Positions 36,346 to 47,186 of a stretch of DNA of 64,000 nucleotides are shown one piece after another. Both the position numbers and the translations under genes were made by a program. The notes under the pieces are model-generated. The model was not told the origin of the DNA, did not search any database, and saw only the letters and a list, made by a program, of their open reading frames with translations. The stretch's first letter is position 1. The number at the start of each line of letters is the position of its first letter. Source of the stretch: Xiphophorus maculatus (taxonomy: Eukaryota; Chordata; Actinopteri; Cyprinodontiformes; Poeciliidae); contig NC_036457.1 in the NCBI RefSeq assembly GCF_002775205.1, forward strand, positions 1,483,001-1,547,000. The letters are read 5' to 3'.

Positions 36346-38197
36346 ACTCGTGGACGATACCTTGAACTTTAGATTAGATGCTGTTGCACAACAGCTTGAG
36401 CCGTCACGTTGTCGTGACATCTGGAAATGATACATTTGGGCTGAGCTCTGACAAGATTGTGAAAGTTAATGATTGGCAGCAGTTTAAAAAACCCATGTTT
36501 CTGCTTTAACAGTACGAATAGTTCTGTTTTAGGACAAATATGCGAGATATGGATCTAAAAAGTTATGAGTTAAAAAGTTAGGAGTTTTTTTGTAAATTAA
36601 TAACAGAGTTAAGGTGTAAAAACCACATTGTTCTGACAGAAACTGTCCATTATAACATATTAAACATGAAAAACAGATGGAAGTTTAAAGACAATATTTG
36701 ACGGTTATAGAGGTGCTTTGTCTCGCTAACATAATCAACCCCGTCTCATCCTCAGTCAGAGTGACATTTTACACTTTTATACGTTCTTCATCTGCTGAAT
36801 TATAGTGTAACAATTATAGCAAGCATAACTTTTGACTCACAAATGTCAGTCACTGCAATAATTTTATTCCAAATAAATCAAGCTGTCATTGGTTGTTCTA
36901 TGTCTTTATGGACCTATTTTAACTACTACTGCTGCTACTTGATGTAGTAAAAACTGTAATTATATTTATATATACAGTATATAAAATGTTCAGAAGTGGA
37001 CAAACACTAAATGTGAAAATGCTCAGACGATTATCTTAGGGCTTTGTAAGCTTCAGATTAATTCAGATCAATTCATTTCAATGCAAAAGTACTTTATTGA
37101 TCCAAAAAGGAAATTAAATATTGCTTGAAGTCATATTAATTAAAATTTTTCAAAGCAATATTGTAGACATTGATGGCTGGAGGTAGGAAAGATTTCCTGC
37201 AGCAGTCAGTATCACATCAAATTTGAAGAAGCCTCTGACTAAAGAAACAATGTTTTCTATAACAACCAGAATTCACAAGATTTTTGTCAATTAGAGACAC
37301 TTCAGGAGCAAATCTCAGATCTGAAAATACTTTGATGAAAGTTTTAATTTTCATAGAGAAATACGTTTTCTGCTTACAAAGGCTGAAAGGCTGTTCAGGA
37401 AGGAAGAGGCCATTACTCAAAAAGCCAGAATACAGTTTTAAGACCTTAATTTTTAAGGTTATATCACTTAATTTCGCCATCGTTACATTTTACAGAAAAG
37501 CCACAATTAGAAAGTATGGGGGTGGCAGCATCATGCTGTGTGGGAGTCTTGTTGCAGGAGGGATTGATCCACATTATGTAACGGATGACGTCACAATGGA
37601 AAAACATTATGTGGGATAACTAAATCTAAAGACAGAAAGTCAATCGATCATTCTCTTAGTATACTGCAAATGTATTTAAAAAGGCATTTAAAGACAACAA
37701 AGTTGATTTTTATGAGGTTGTCACAAAACTCTGATCTCAAAAACATTTGGCCCAAGCCATACCAACTGCTAAAAACATGCTAAATCAGGAAATGTTTAGT
37801 ATAATTTATAGTCAGAGAGCGAGAAAAAGCTAATATGTTGGTATAGTATTAATAAATAACTCACACTAATATGTTAGTGAAGTATTTTATAGATCAACTA
37901 TTATTCAGATTCTTCAGAATTTAATTTCTTACTTTATTTTCTGTAGTTAGAAAAAACAACTTTGTTCAGTTTCAATCATTTATTAGAAAGAGATAAAGCC
38001 ATACAAAAATATCTCTGCTACAATCATCGTAATCATAGTACAGGAAGCATATTTTCATGGAAAAGATCTGAGTCACAAACACATAAAGAAAACACTAAAC
38101 AAACTTCTCACTCTTTCAGTCACTAGTATAAATAAAATCAGTATTGCACACTTTTATTAGTAGATTTCAAGTTAAAACAAGAATAAAAATTCATCAA
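36346..38197. other. Spacer between the first and second connexin genes
   Basis: AT-rich. It holds a retroposon-like stretch (37065-37255, with CTTTATTGATCCAAAAAGG, GATGGCTGGAGGTAGGAAAG and GAAGAAGCCTCTGACT) and a Tc1 relic (37385-37745). Nothing else was recognised. Confidence 0.4.
37385..37745 (+). mobile_element. Tc1-like transposase relic
   Basis: In order: GGAAGAGGCCATTACTCAAA (cf. RKRPLLKK), KYGGGSIMLCGSLVAGGIDP (cf. KHGGGSIMLWGCFAAGG), GAAAAACATTATGTGG, and AAAGACAACAAAGTTGATTT (cf. KDNKVKV). The collinear order identifies a fish Tc1 transposase gene with large internal losses. Confidence 0.65.
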
Positions 38198-38492
38198 TAG
38201 CTGCATTTCCATTGACCATATGATTGAGTGAATTGGAACAACAAAAATAAAATGGTCAATTTTAAAAATATTGTGTTTAGCAAAACTGTATTGGAAACAC
38301 TTTCTTTGCATCACAGAAGTCATGTGATCAACAACTAGATGTTACTACTGCCGGAAACAATGAAGAAGACAACAGGAAGTGGTAGGTGGATGATGGAGCG
38401 GCATGTTTTTTAATGACTTATTCATGTGATTTTAATTGCAAAATTAAGCGGAATATCGACAAAGCGCTCATTGTAATGGAAACACAGCTACT
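38198..38492. mobile_element. Palindromic MITE, GTTTCCATTACA family (copy 2 of 3)
   Basis: Inverted ends TAGCTGCATTTCCATTGACC and TGTAATGGAAACACAGCTA. The interior has TCATGTGATCAACAACTAGA, then CAATGAAGAAGACAACAGGA, which recurs at 56960-57060 (CACGTGATCAACAGCCGGA, CGACGAAGAAGACGTAGGA). Confidence 0.65.
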
Positions 38493-38626
38493 GTGACTGT
38501 TCCCGTTGGATATTAATGGTGATTTTTGTTAGTATACAATATGCACGATCGCACAATGACTTTCTCTGAACGAACACACTGGTTCGAGTCTCTTGAAGGT
38601 ATTGAAAACAAGCTAATCTTGGGAAG

Positions 38627-39478
38627 CTAATGTCCGCTCAGGAGCCGTTTCTCCTCTTTGGCTCCGTCCAGGCTGCCTCCCACGCTGTGGTTCTCCAGCT
38701 CCATGTTCACCTTGTTCTGCCTCATCGTGTCCTCCGTCGTCGGCCACCTGGTGCCCGAGAGGCTGGCGGGGTGCTCCGCCGACGTGACCCTTTGGGTGCG
38801 GCTCTTGCACCTACACCTTGTGGCCATCAGGTAGACCAACTCAATGACGTTTAGGAGGAGGGAGACGCAGGCCACCACCAGCATGAAGATGATGAAGATG
38901 GTCTTCTCGGTGGGCCGGGACATGTAACACTCCACGGTGAAGGGACACGGCTTCTTCTGGCAGGGGAACATGGGGACCATGACGAAGCCGTACAGGTAGT
39001 ACTGTCCCACAATGAAGCCGGCCTCGATGATGATCTTGAAGATGAGCTGGGTCAGGTAGCTGCCCAGCAGGTTCCCCTTGATCTTTACGTGTCCCTTCTC
39101 GTCGCTGTATTTGGGCTGCTTGAATTTCCGTGGCCCGTCCGGACTCGCCAGCGCCTCCCTCAGCTTCTTCTCCTGCTGGATGACGTGCATGGCGTGGCCC
39201 AGGTAGATGAGCGTCGGCGTGGACACGAAGAGGATCTGCAGGACCCAGAAGCGAATGTGCGAAATGGGGAAGGTCGAGTCGTAGCAGACGTTCTCACAAC
39301 CGGGCTGCTGGGTGTTGCAGATGAAGTCCGACTGCTCGTCGCCCCAGACGTTCTCGGCGCCCGCTCCCAGCACCATGATCCGGAACAGGAAGAGGATGCT
39401 CATCCAGATCTTCCCGATCACAGTGGAGTGGGACTGGACTTGCTCCAGCAAGGTGGACAAAATCCCCCAGTCTCCCAT
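38627..39478 (-). CDS. Connexin (gap junction protein), uninterrupted coding exon
   Basis: 283 residues from one exon, starting [20 protein letters not shown]. The signatures [12 protein letters not shown] and [12 protein letters not shown] lie in the two extracellular loops; [20 protein letters not shown] marks membrane segment 4. The cytoplasmic loop is short and lysine-rich, and the tail ends EEKRLLSGH. The sequence is closest to the neighbour at 33780-35658 (same [11 protein letters not shown](I/L)FVSTPTL run and the same PKYSDEKG loop motif), so the two look like a recent tandem pair. Unlike its two neighbours it has no intron at AEN/VWGDEQ. The coding exon begins at 39505 with 27 bases of 5' UTR after an acceptor; an untranslated exon with a TATA-like box lies near 40475-40610. 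Confidence 0.94.
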   Translation of the reverse strand: MGDWGILSTLLEQVQSHSTVIGKIWMSILFLFRIMVLGAGAENVWGDEQSDFICNTQQPGCENVCYDSTFPISHIRFWVLQILFVSTPTLIYLGHAMHVIQQEKKLREALASPDGPRKFKQPKYSDEKGHVKIKGNLLGSYLTQLIFKIIIEAGFIVGQYYLYGFVMVPMFPCQKKPCPFTVECYMSRPTEKTIFIIFMLVVACVSLLLNVIELVYLMATRCRCKSRTQRVTSAEHPASLSGTRWPTTEDTMRQNKVNMELENHSVGGSLDGAKEEKRLLSGH

Positions 39479-40474
39479 CTTTACTGAGGCTGTTCAGGCT
39501 CTAATCTGTGGCAAAGCAAAGGAAGAAACGCGTCAGAACTTAATCGATTGAACAAACTCCTCTTTTTGGTCTCAACGACCCTGAACCACACCTTGCTGCT
39601 GAATTATTAACCCCAACATTTTATCTAATCAATGCACTCGTACGGAAAGAAAACGACTTACTGTTTAATAGATGAATGATTATTTATTTCATTTATTTAC
39701 AGTTTAAAATTAACATGAAACATGTTGATATAAACAAAAGTTTTGAATGAAAAGGAGTAGCTGGAAGAAAAAGTCATTTCGCTATACTGTACCGCTACCT
39801 TCCTAAAATAATGACCCAAGTCATGATTTAGGGAAAATAAAAAAATTACTTTTGGTAAAAAAAGACTTTTATGAAGGATATAGAATATATTAAACACAAA
39901 ACAGGCAATGTATATTAGAAAAACCCAAACAAACAATGAAAAAAGATGTTATATTATATGTGCAATGATGCAGCAATCTACCGAATCAGTCCACTTAATA
40001 GAATATTATGTTTTATAATCTTCTTAAAAGAAAGATTGTTGTTTTAATTTGTGTTTGAATCTGTCTAGGACTGAATTGAAATATGTTTTTGTAAATTAGA
40101 CTAAACTGAATTGAACAGATTTGAATTTAAGCATAAGAAGGAAAACACATGCGCCAGCTGAACCTTGAGCTTTTTGATCAACATTTCACCCAAACTGTCA
40201 TTCATCATGGAAACTAAAACTGAGTCAAAGTGATAAAAAGCAAAATTATACAAAAAAAACAAACAAAACACCTTAAATCTAAACTAGTCAAACAACTAGA
40301 GGCAATCTGATATGCTTAAATAAGCTTTTACAAAAAACTTTTCATCAATCTGATCAGAAATGCTTAAAAAATTAAAACACCTTAAATTTGAAAGATCTCA
40401 ACAGAAATAAGCACCGTTGCTTTCTAAAGTGATCAGAGATCTGCAGCAGAAAGGTGAAAACAGAACCATCTTAC

Positions 40475-40616
40475 CTGCTGACCTGGTGAGAAAGGACTGT
40501 CTCTGCTGGCTAGAGAAGGATCACTAACTATGGTTGGACCTTGGAGTTTTGTGCTGCGTGAGGACAGCAGCACTCAGAGGGATCAACTTACGCAACATGC
40601 ATCTGGCCTTTATGTC
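40475..40616 (-). promoter_or_regulatory. Probable promoter and untranslated exon 1 of the uninterrupted connexin
   Basis: On the minus strand, GACATAAAGGCC at about 40605-40616 is a TATA-like box. About 30 bp on, a stretch of about 100 bp ends CCAGGTCAGCAG and is followed by a consensus donor GTAAGA at 40473-40474. The matching acceptor CCACAG is at 39506-39511, 27 bp before the ATG. Confidence 0.45.
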
Positions 40617-42347
40617 ACTTTGTAACCGTCAGCGGGCAAAGATAGAAAAAAAATGAAGTGAGACTAAACCGGCTGTAGGAGCAACTAATGACTGACGACT
40701 CTGAAGCCCAAATTTAAGTTTGCTGGAAAGACTGGAGGTTTGGTGTGATAATATTTTAAACTATTATTATGTAAGGAAATGCTTCTATTTTAACATTTCA
40801 GATTAATTATTTAATTAACTATTTTTATTTCCTCTGGATTTACTTCACTTCATTAACACCAAAAGTTATTTTTATTAAGTTTACTAGAAGCCAAAAAGCT
40901 CAGCCCGACCTAATGCGAAAGTTCAATTGTGTTAAATTTTGAATAACTGTGACTAATCCCATTTTTGGGTCAATTTCACATGTTACACCCAAAGCCTGGT
41001 TGCTATGTAAACTGTTGAATCAAAAAATCACTTAAGTATCATCTGTCTGACAACATGAAGGAGGCCAAAAGATCTCAAAAAACAACACATAATGCCAAAA
41101 TCTAAAAATATATATATAATGAAAAGATGAAAAACAAATGGAAAATGACAAAATCCCATTTATGACGTTTCCAGGAGGTCACAGAATAACCCAGAACAAC
41201 ATCTAAAGCAGGAATCATTTACTCCATTTAAGGGACAGTATAATAATTCAACAAGGATAGAAAATAAAAATAATTATTCTATAAGCTACTGACAACATGT
41301 CTCAGAAATTCCAAGCAAAAATTTTGTACTTAATCACAGAAAATTAGAAATAGTCAAAATAAGGAAAAAGATGCAGTGCTTTCAGACCTCAAATAATGCA
41401 AAGAAAACAAGTTCATATTCATTTAGTTATGTATATGAATTTATTGGGGTTTATATTTGCGTCTTCATTGAAGGCACGATTCTTTTGGAGGGCCGATGGG
41501 GTGGATAGTGTTTCTGAAGACGGGGCCCTGGCCCCCTCATCCCCACCGCTCGGGAGCACCACTGCACCAACAGGTATGCATTTTAATGCCTTTAAAGCAA
41601 AACAAAATGATGGTTTGGAGTGGCCTAGTCAAAGTCTGGACTCATAAGCAGTAAGAAGATAGGGTCAGCATTTTCCCTCAGAGATGTAACAGATTGATTT
41701 TACGTTTATTGATCATTAGGATGAAATTACTTTAAAGACAGGCCGTGTTTTTAAAGTTAAAACGTTTAGATCAGACTGCGCTCTGAAATGTTCTTTTTTA
41801 AGATTGGAAATAGATCAACTTTGAACAAAATTAATCAGTTTAGTTATTCACTCCTTACAGTGACTCGCGTTGCTTACAGTCACATTCTTCCTTCTTCCCT
41901 CCTGGAGTCTTGCTTTCATAATCTGTAAGGTTTGGGCGCTTATACATTTACAGCCGTACACTCATCGGTCCAGTCATCAATTTTAAAACAAATTTACGTA
42001 AGTAAAAAAAAAGAAGTCATTTTTAGGTCTAATAATGTTTGTTTTGTAATCTCTCTGTTTCAGATCAGAACCATTTTAGGACTCAAGTAGATGAGTTAAG
42101 CAGGTGGAATTAGTTTTTGTATCCCTTTTAAGAGACAGAAATACAGTCTCTGAATGTCTTACTGCTGGTAAAACAGTAAGAAGACCTTTATTGATTTGTA
42201 CAAATTTATGCATTTTAACTTATTGTGGTCAATCTGGTCTTTACAAGGCTTACAAATCTTCTACATTTATCAAAAACACAAAAAATCCACATTATATATT
42301 CATTTATTTATTTTGGTTTAAGCCAAAATAAATGGTTTAAACTCTGG
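40617..42347. other. AT-rich spacer, no gene seen
   Basis: No exon or convincing transposon was recognised between 40.6 and 42.3 kb; the 83-codon frame at 41396-41647 has no recognisable family and is not called. Confidence 0.35.
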
Positions 42348-42801
42348 GTGTCCAAAGTGTGGCGTGGGGGCAAGTTGTGGACCTTGGACTGATTTTTTGT
42401 GGCCCTACACTGCAGTTCAATAATGATACAAATTAGTTTATTAATAAAATTATTACTGATAGTTGAAAATGTTAAATATAACACAAAGTATTTGTCTTTT
42501 TACAACCAAACCTTTATAATATTCATAGACTTTTACTAAAAGTTGACTTTGCTGCACCCAAGTTTGCTTCTTTTATGTAATTTATTAAACTCAGCTACAT
42601 ATAGCAAGCGTTTTAAAAGAAAGTAACTCAAATCTTATTACTAATAACTGGAAATACATTTGTTTAACCGAGTCTAAAATAATTTGAAAACTGGATGCAT
42701 AAGTGTTTGATGTGATATTAATAACATCCACTTTTAACAAAAAATTTAGTTTTGATTTGACAATTTTGGCCCATTTGACATAAAGTTTGGAAACCCCTGA
42801 T
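42348..42801. mobile_element. Non-autonomous hAT-like element
   Basis: Ends TCTGGGTGTCCAAAGTGTGG and AAAGTTTGGAAACCCCTG, with flanking GTTTAAAC and ATTTAAAC, a 7-of-8 match as expected for an 8-bp hAT target duplication. The interior has GTGGCCCT and TTGGCCCATTTGAC. No frame. Confidence 0.65.
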
Positions 42802-43059
42802 TTAAACAATAAAACAAACAACCTATAAAATCTATATGGGGAAAAAACAAAACTAAGCAGATCCCATAATTCAAAACTCTTCATCATCAGTTTGACCAGT
42901 TTATACAACGCCAAGGTGGAACGGCATCAGCAATGACCTCAGAGAATCAAATGCTATTCTTCAAGAAATAAAGTTATGTCTAAAACTACTTCCACAAAAA
43001 TATTGTTTTTCAACCAGCTGCCAATCTCAAAACTTAAAAAAACAACAACAAATAAATAA

Positions 43060-43235
43060 ATAAAAAAATCTGTAGCCATGGAAAACACTCCAGAACCAAC
43101 TCCAAAACGTCTGGGACAATGTGGACAGTTTTAAACAAGAGGAAAAGTGCTGTTTCTGGACAAAATAGAGCACAAAGTGACGACAAATGACTCACAGCAT
43201 GAAGCACGGTGGTGGAGGGGTGGTGATTTGGACGA
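43060..43235 (+). mobile_element. Tc1-like transposase fragment
   Basis: MKHGGGGVVIWTT at 43200-43240 is a decayed KHGGGSVMVWGCF motif. The 150 bp before it (CAACTCCAAAACGTCTGGGA) fit decayed transposase DNA. Confidence 0.45.
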
Positions 43236-43939
43236 CCTATGATATCCATAAACTCGTCTCTAAACGAAGACAGAGACCGGGCCAAAACCCGGCAGCAACA
43301 CTGCAGAAAACTGGACCAAAATTCACATTAAAGTCAAACAGGAAACAACAAGTATGAGTTACTAAAGGCGTTGCTACGAGTTACTGAGTGGCAACACTGT
43401 GATCAATAGATAATCACAGTGTGTAATATTTGTTTTGTAGAAGAACATTTTAAATATACGAGGGTGTACTTTCTATGCCCTCCTGTCTGGAAAAAATAAC
43501 TTTTTATAGAAGTAAGAGGCAAATAAAAACTACATTATTGGAGCCAAGAAGATTAGAGAAGTAAAAGTCTTTATTAAGCAACAGAATCCAGAACTCACTG
43601 TGTGCCCAAACTGACTGGCAAAGAAAAACTGCTAAACCAGCATGAAAAGAGGAACCGCATGACTGCAGGGAGAGGGATGACTAATGTGTGGTGATGAAAT
43701 ATACAGGCACAATTTACTGGGGAAACAGAACAAAAATAACATACAGATTAAGAAAAACTGTTTTTTTTCTAAACCAGAAACTTTTCTTGGTATGACAAAC
43801 GCAGGCAACTTTAACTCATCACAGAAAACGTTTTAAGAAAAAGACAAACTTATAGAAAGGCAAACATCTAAAATATTCAACAAAAGTTCATCTTTCAGAA
43901 GACAAACTATATTTTTACTGTATAGCTAGTAAGAAAAAT
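43236..43939. other. AT-rich spacer, no gene seen
   Basis: No exon, frame or recognised repeat stands out. Confidence 0.3.
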
Positions 43940-44460
43940 ACTAGCTTTATACTAACGGTTTATATCGATTACTAACAGTTTATGTTTACTAACATTTATG
44001 TTACTAATTACTAGTATTAGTACTAACATTTATGTTAGTAATCGATTACTAACAGTTATGTTAGTAATCGATTACTAACATTTATGTTAGTAATCGATTA
44101 ATCCGATAAGAGAAATTGGCACATTCTACAAATTTATAATGTTACCTCTTAAGCTCTTTTCATGCAATATTAGAAATACAATGAAAGAATGCAAATAAAC
44201 AGTTCACTTCTCTTTTAAAATAATAAAATTAATATTTTGTTGCCTAAAATGCAACAATATAACTTTTCTTTAAGGAATTTGAACCAGGTGAAGCTAAAAC
44301 TAGGCCATGTGAAGAGTTTTGAGTTAAACATTTTGACAGAAAAAGCTGTTTTTATCTCAAATGTTATATATGCATATATATATGTTTTTTCATTAGTCTG
44401 TATACTTCAGTTAGCGATTAATTGACTAGTTAAAAACAATACATGCAACACTAAAAATAT
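43940..44460 (-). repeat. TTAATCGATTA-family repeat (copy 3 of 3) with a 26-bp tandem palindrome
   Basis: The body, read in reverse, matches 19526-20025 (TTTGAACCAGGTGAAGCTAAAA, TTAGTCTGTATACTTCAGTT). At 44021-44099 a 26-bp unit, TACTAACATTTATGTTAGTA plus ATCGAT, is repeated three times; each unit is itself nearly palindromic, and diverged versions extend left to about 43940. Confidence 0.6.
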
Positions 44461-44537
44461 TCTTTAAAACCTATGTATTGTAAAATTGTAGACTTCTAAT
44501 ATAAAAATTATTAATATCCACAAAAACGATCTTTGTA

Positions 44538-45086
44538 TTAAAAGGGACCTATTATGAAAAATTCACTTCTGTTTGGGTCTCTACTGCTTCTAAAAACAAA
44601 GTTCTTTAAAAAAAACAGCCATTTTCTGGCAATACGTTTTTTGATGCATGGAAAATGAGCCGTTTCAAAAACTTTACAATTATTAAGTCACAACCTTGAG
44701 TCACTTTGCCGTTACCTAGCAACCCCAGCTGAGCCCAGCCCCGTTACCTAGCAACCAAGTAGAACTCCAGCATGTTTGGAAAAGACAAGTGTTTAGTTTG
44801 GACTCAAGATTTAAAATGTACGGTTTTATAGTTGCGCCTCTGTTTGCAGCCATTTTCACGTGTGAGTGTAAACGTAAAGATGGGGGGGCGTGGCCAGCAG
44901 CAGATTGTCTGGATTTAAAGAGACAGAGCCCTAAAACAGCTCATTCTGAAAGGAGCTAAAAATAGGCAGAAGTGACCATTTAAAATTTATTATCTAAGAA
45001 TCATTTGTGTATGTAAACAAACATGTTTGGTGCAGCCCAGAGACCCATTCCAACTTGTTCAAGGACGCATAACAGGTCCCCTTTAA
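44538..45086. mobile_element. TTAA-flanked MITE carrying two X-box palindromes
   Basis: Bounded by TTAA at 44538-44541 and 45083-45086. The inverted ends AAGGGACCTATTATG and CATAACAGGTCCCCT agree at 13 of 15 positions, which suggests a piggyBac-like non-autonomous element. The interior has GTTACCTAGCAAC at 44711-44723 and 44743-44755, split by a GAGCCCAGCC spacer. Related copies are at about 62526-62990 and, as a nested piece, 32215-32295. Confidence 0.6.
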
Positions 45087-45178
45087 AATAATGAAGCTTT
45101 TAGTTTCATTTTTTACTCATTTAAGTAATTCTGTGTAACTTTGTTCTGTGAACGGAAGATGGTGACCTCCATCCCCAC

Positions 45179-45184
45179 TTTATT
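45179..45184 (-). terminator. Candidate polyadenylation signal of cx32.2
   Basis: AATAAA on the minus strand, about 55 bp downstream of the stop codon. Confidence 0.45.
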
Positions 45185-45237
45185 TACTTCACCAAGACTT
45201 CCCTGTCTGCCGATCAAACAAAACGCAGATTGATGAC

Positions 45238-47105
45238 TCAGATGTGGACCTCCCCAATGCTGCTCTCCGTCGCCATGTCTACAGCGCCTACCGTCCCGTT
45301 CATCCCTGATTTCCTCCCCTGCAGCTCCAAATCCAGGTTGACACAATTCTGGATCATCTCGCTTTGCTTCTGAAAAACTTTCTTCTTCGACCTCGGGGGC
45401 GTCACCGGGGTGACGGTGTAGTCCTGCCGTCTGGCCGCGCATTCCTTCACCGCCTTCACGAGCAGGTAGAGCAGCTCGGCGACGCTGAGGGCGAGCGAGA
45501 CCACGGCCGCCACCAGCATGAACCAGATGATGACGGATTTCTCGGTCGGTCGGGACAGGAAGCAGTCCACCTTGTGAGGGCATGGGGAGCGGGAGCACAC
45601 GTACCGGGGCTCAAGGGTGAAACCATACAGAAAGTACTGACCCACAATGAACAGGGCTTCCAGAACAATCTTGGCAATGAGATGCAGGACATAACTGCGG
45701 AGGAGGCGACCACGGATGCTGATCTTCCCACTGCTTTTTGTGTATTTGGGAACCTTGAAGGTCCTCCTGAGGAAGAGACTCACTTTGTCGTCCAGCTCTG
45801 CCTGGTTCTTCATCCTTTCCTTCATCTAATGTTAGAAGAATGAGTCAAAGTCAGACACTTTCTGGTGGCAAAAGCCTCCAGAAATACAGTTTATTATTAA
45901 CATCTGATCAAATTAGGTACTTTATTGGGGATATTGGGATAAGTTGAGCCTTCCCTTGTTGCTAGGAACAACAAGTGGTTCCTAGAAGTAGGGGAACCAA
46001 AAGGAAAGCAGTGGAACAATTTTTTTGTTTTAGCACTTGCTAACCTTAAAAAAGTTTAGCGCACTTAGCTTCCCCTAAATTAATTTTTACACATAAATTC
46101 AAAACGCCAATACTGTTGACTGTTTAGTAAAACTTCAGATGTATACAGTTTGACTTCTGTGTTAAGGTTTTGGTTAGCAACTTTATTATTATATTCAAGT
46201 AATTAGCCCTAACTATTCATGCTCTTATTTTGAAGGGGTAAAGAGTGTTTACTGAGCAGTTTCGTTTTCTTTCCTCATGTTCTCCACCCAGCAAAAGACA
46301 TTTATTCTGTACCCAGAATGCATCGCAGTAAACAAATTAGCAACAAAGTTAGCAATACTCAACAGCTATAAAACTGAAACCAGGTTTATTCCAAAGAATT
46401 ACTTCCTGTAACTCAAACCATACAGGCAGGTAGCGGCGAATTAGAGCCTGTTGAGGGTGAGGATGTTGTGAATATATCTATATTGTGGGTATCAACATGG
46501 TTGAACGTAGCACTTTAACATTAGTGTCTACTAAACACCATGTGGGTTTAGCGTTAGCGGAACTAATATTTATGATTAATGCTTTAGTTAGCATATTGTT
46601 CCTCATAATTAGCGCTAGCCGGTTTAGCAGAAGCTCACCTTCTTTTCAATGTGAATCACATGGAGGACATGGCCGAGGTACAGCAGCTTTGGGGTTGCCA
46701 AGGCGATGATCTGAAGGACCCAGAAGCGGACGTGAGAGATGGGAAAGGCGACGTCGTAGCAGACGTTCTCGCATCCCGGCTGCTGAGTGTTACAGATGAA
46801 GTCGGACTGTTCGTCGCCCCAAACCTGGGTAGGATCAGAGGAAGAACCAAGTTATCGTGTTTTTCATTTTTCTGGAACTGATAGACTCTTTCAAGCTGTC
46901 TTTTCATGTAATCAATTGATTTATTGAGTTGGAAACTTTGTACTTTTTTATTTTCATGTTCTGTGTCTGGCCAGACCTTTTCAGCGGCGGTTTGCAGGAC
47001 CATGATCCGGAAAATAAACAGAACCATGAGCCAGACTTTCCCGATCACGGTGGAGTGGCTCTGCACTTTCTCCAGCAGCCGGCCCAGTAGGTCCCACTCT
47101 CCCAT
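45238..47105 (-). CDS. cx32.2: Gap junction protein Cx32.2, three coding exons
   Basis: Coding exons 46977-47105, 46639-46824 and 45238-45825 give 300 residues. The protein matches the fish ovarian connexin Cx32.2 first described in Atlantic croaker. It starts [20 protein letters not shown], continues [20 protein letters not shown] after intron 1, has [14 protein letters not shown] opening exon 3, then [32 protein letters not shown] and [17 protein letters not shown], and ends in the tail [13 protein letters not shown] and GEVHI. Cx32.2 is hormone-regulated in the maturing fish ovary. Intron 1 falls after AEK as in the first connexin of the cluster; intron 2, before MKERMK in the cytoplasmic loop, is specific to this gene. 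A non-coding first exon probably lies at 48376-48480. Confidence 0.93.
46020..46636 (+). repeat. Dispersed repeat abutting a cx32.2 splice donor (copy 3 of 3)
   Basis: Collinear with 24040-24660 (ATGCTCTTATTTTGAAGGGG, TTATTCTGTACCCAGAATGC, ATACAGGCAGG, CTGTTGAGGGT). Its right end (GCTAGCCGGTTTAGC) is within about 10 bp of the donor of cx32.2 exon 2 (46637-46638 on the minus strand). It fills most of intron 2. Confidence 0.6.
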
Positions 47106-47186
47106 TTCAGCTGGCAGCTAAACCGCCTTCTGTATCAGAGACACACAGAAACACCATTCACTCACTAATCCATTCATCATCTGTAC

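Noticed and set aside
38627-39478. Idea that the middle connexin is a processed retrocopy
   Set aside because: It keeps a spliced 5' untranslated exon with a TATA-like promoter and lies in a tandem cluster, so intron loss in place is more likely than retroposition.
41396-41647. 83-codon plus-strand frame with a Pro/Ser-rich middle
   Set aside because: No family, no conserved motif and no supporting signals; likely chance.
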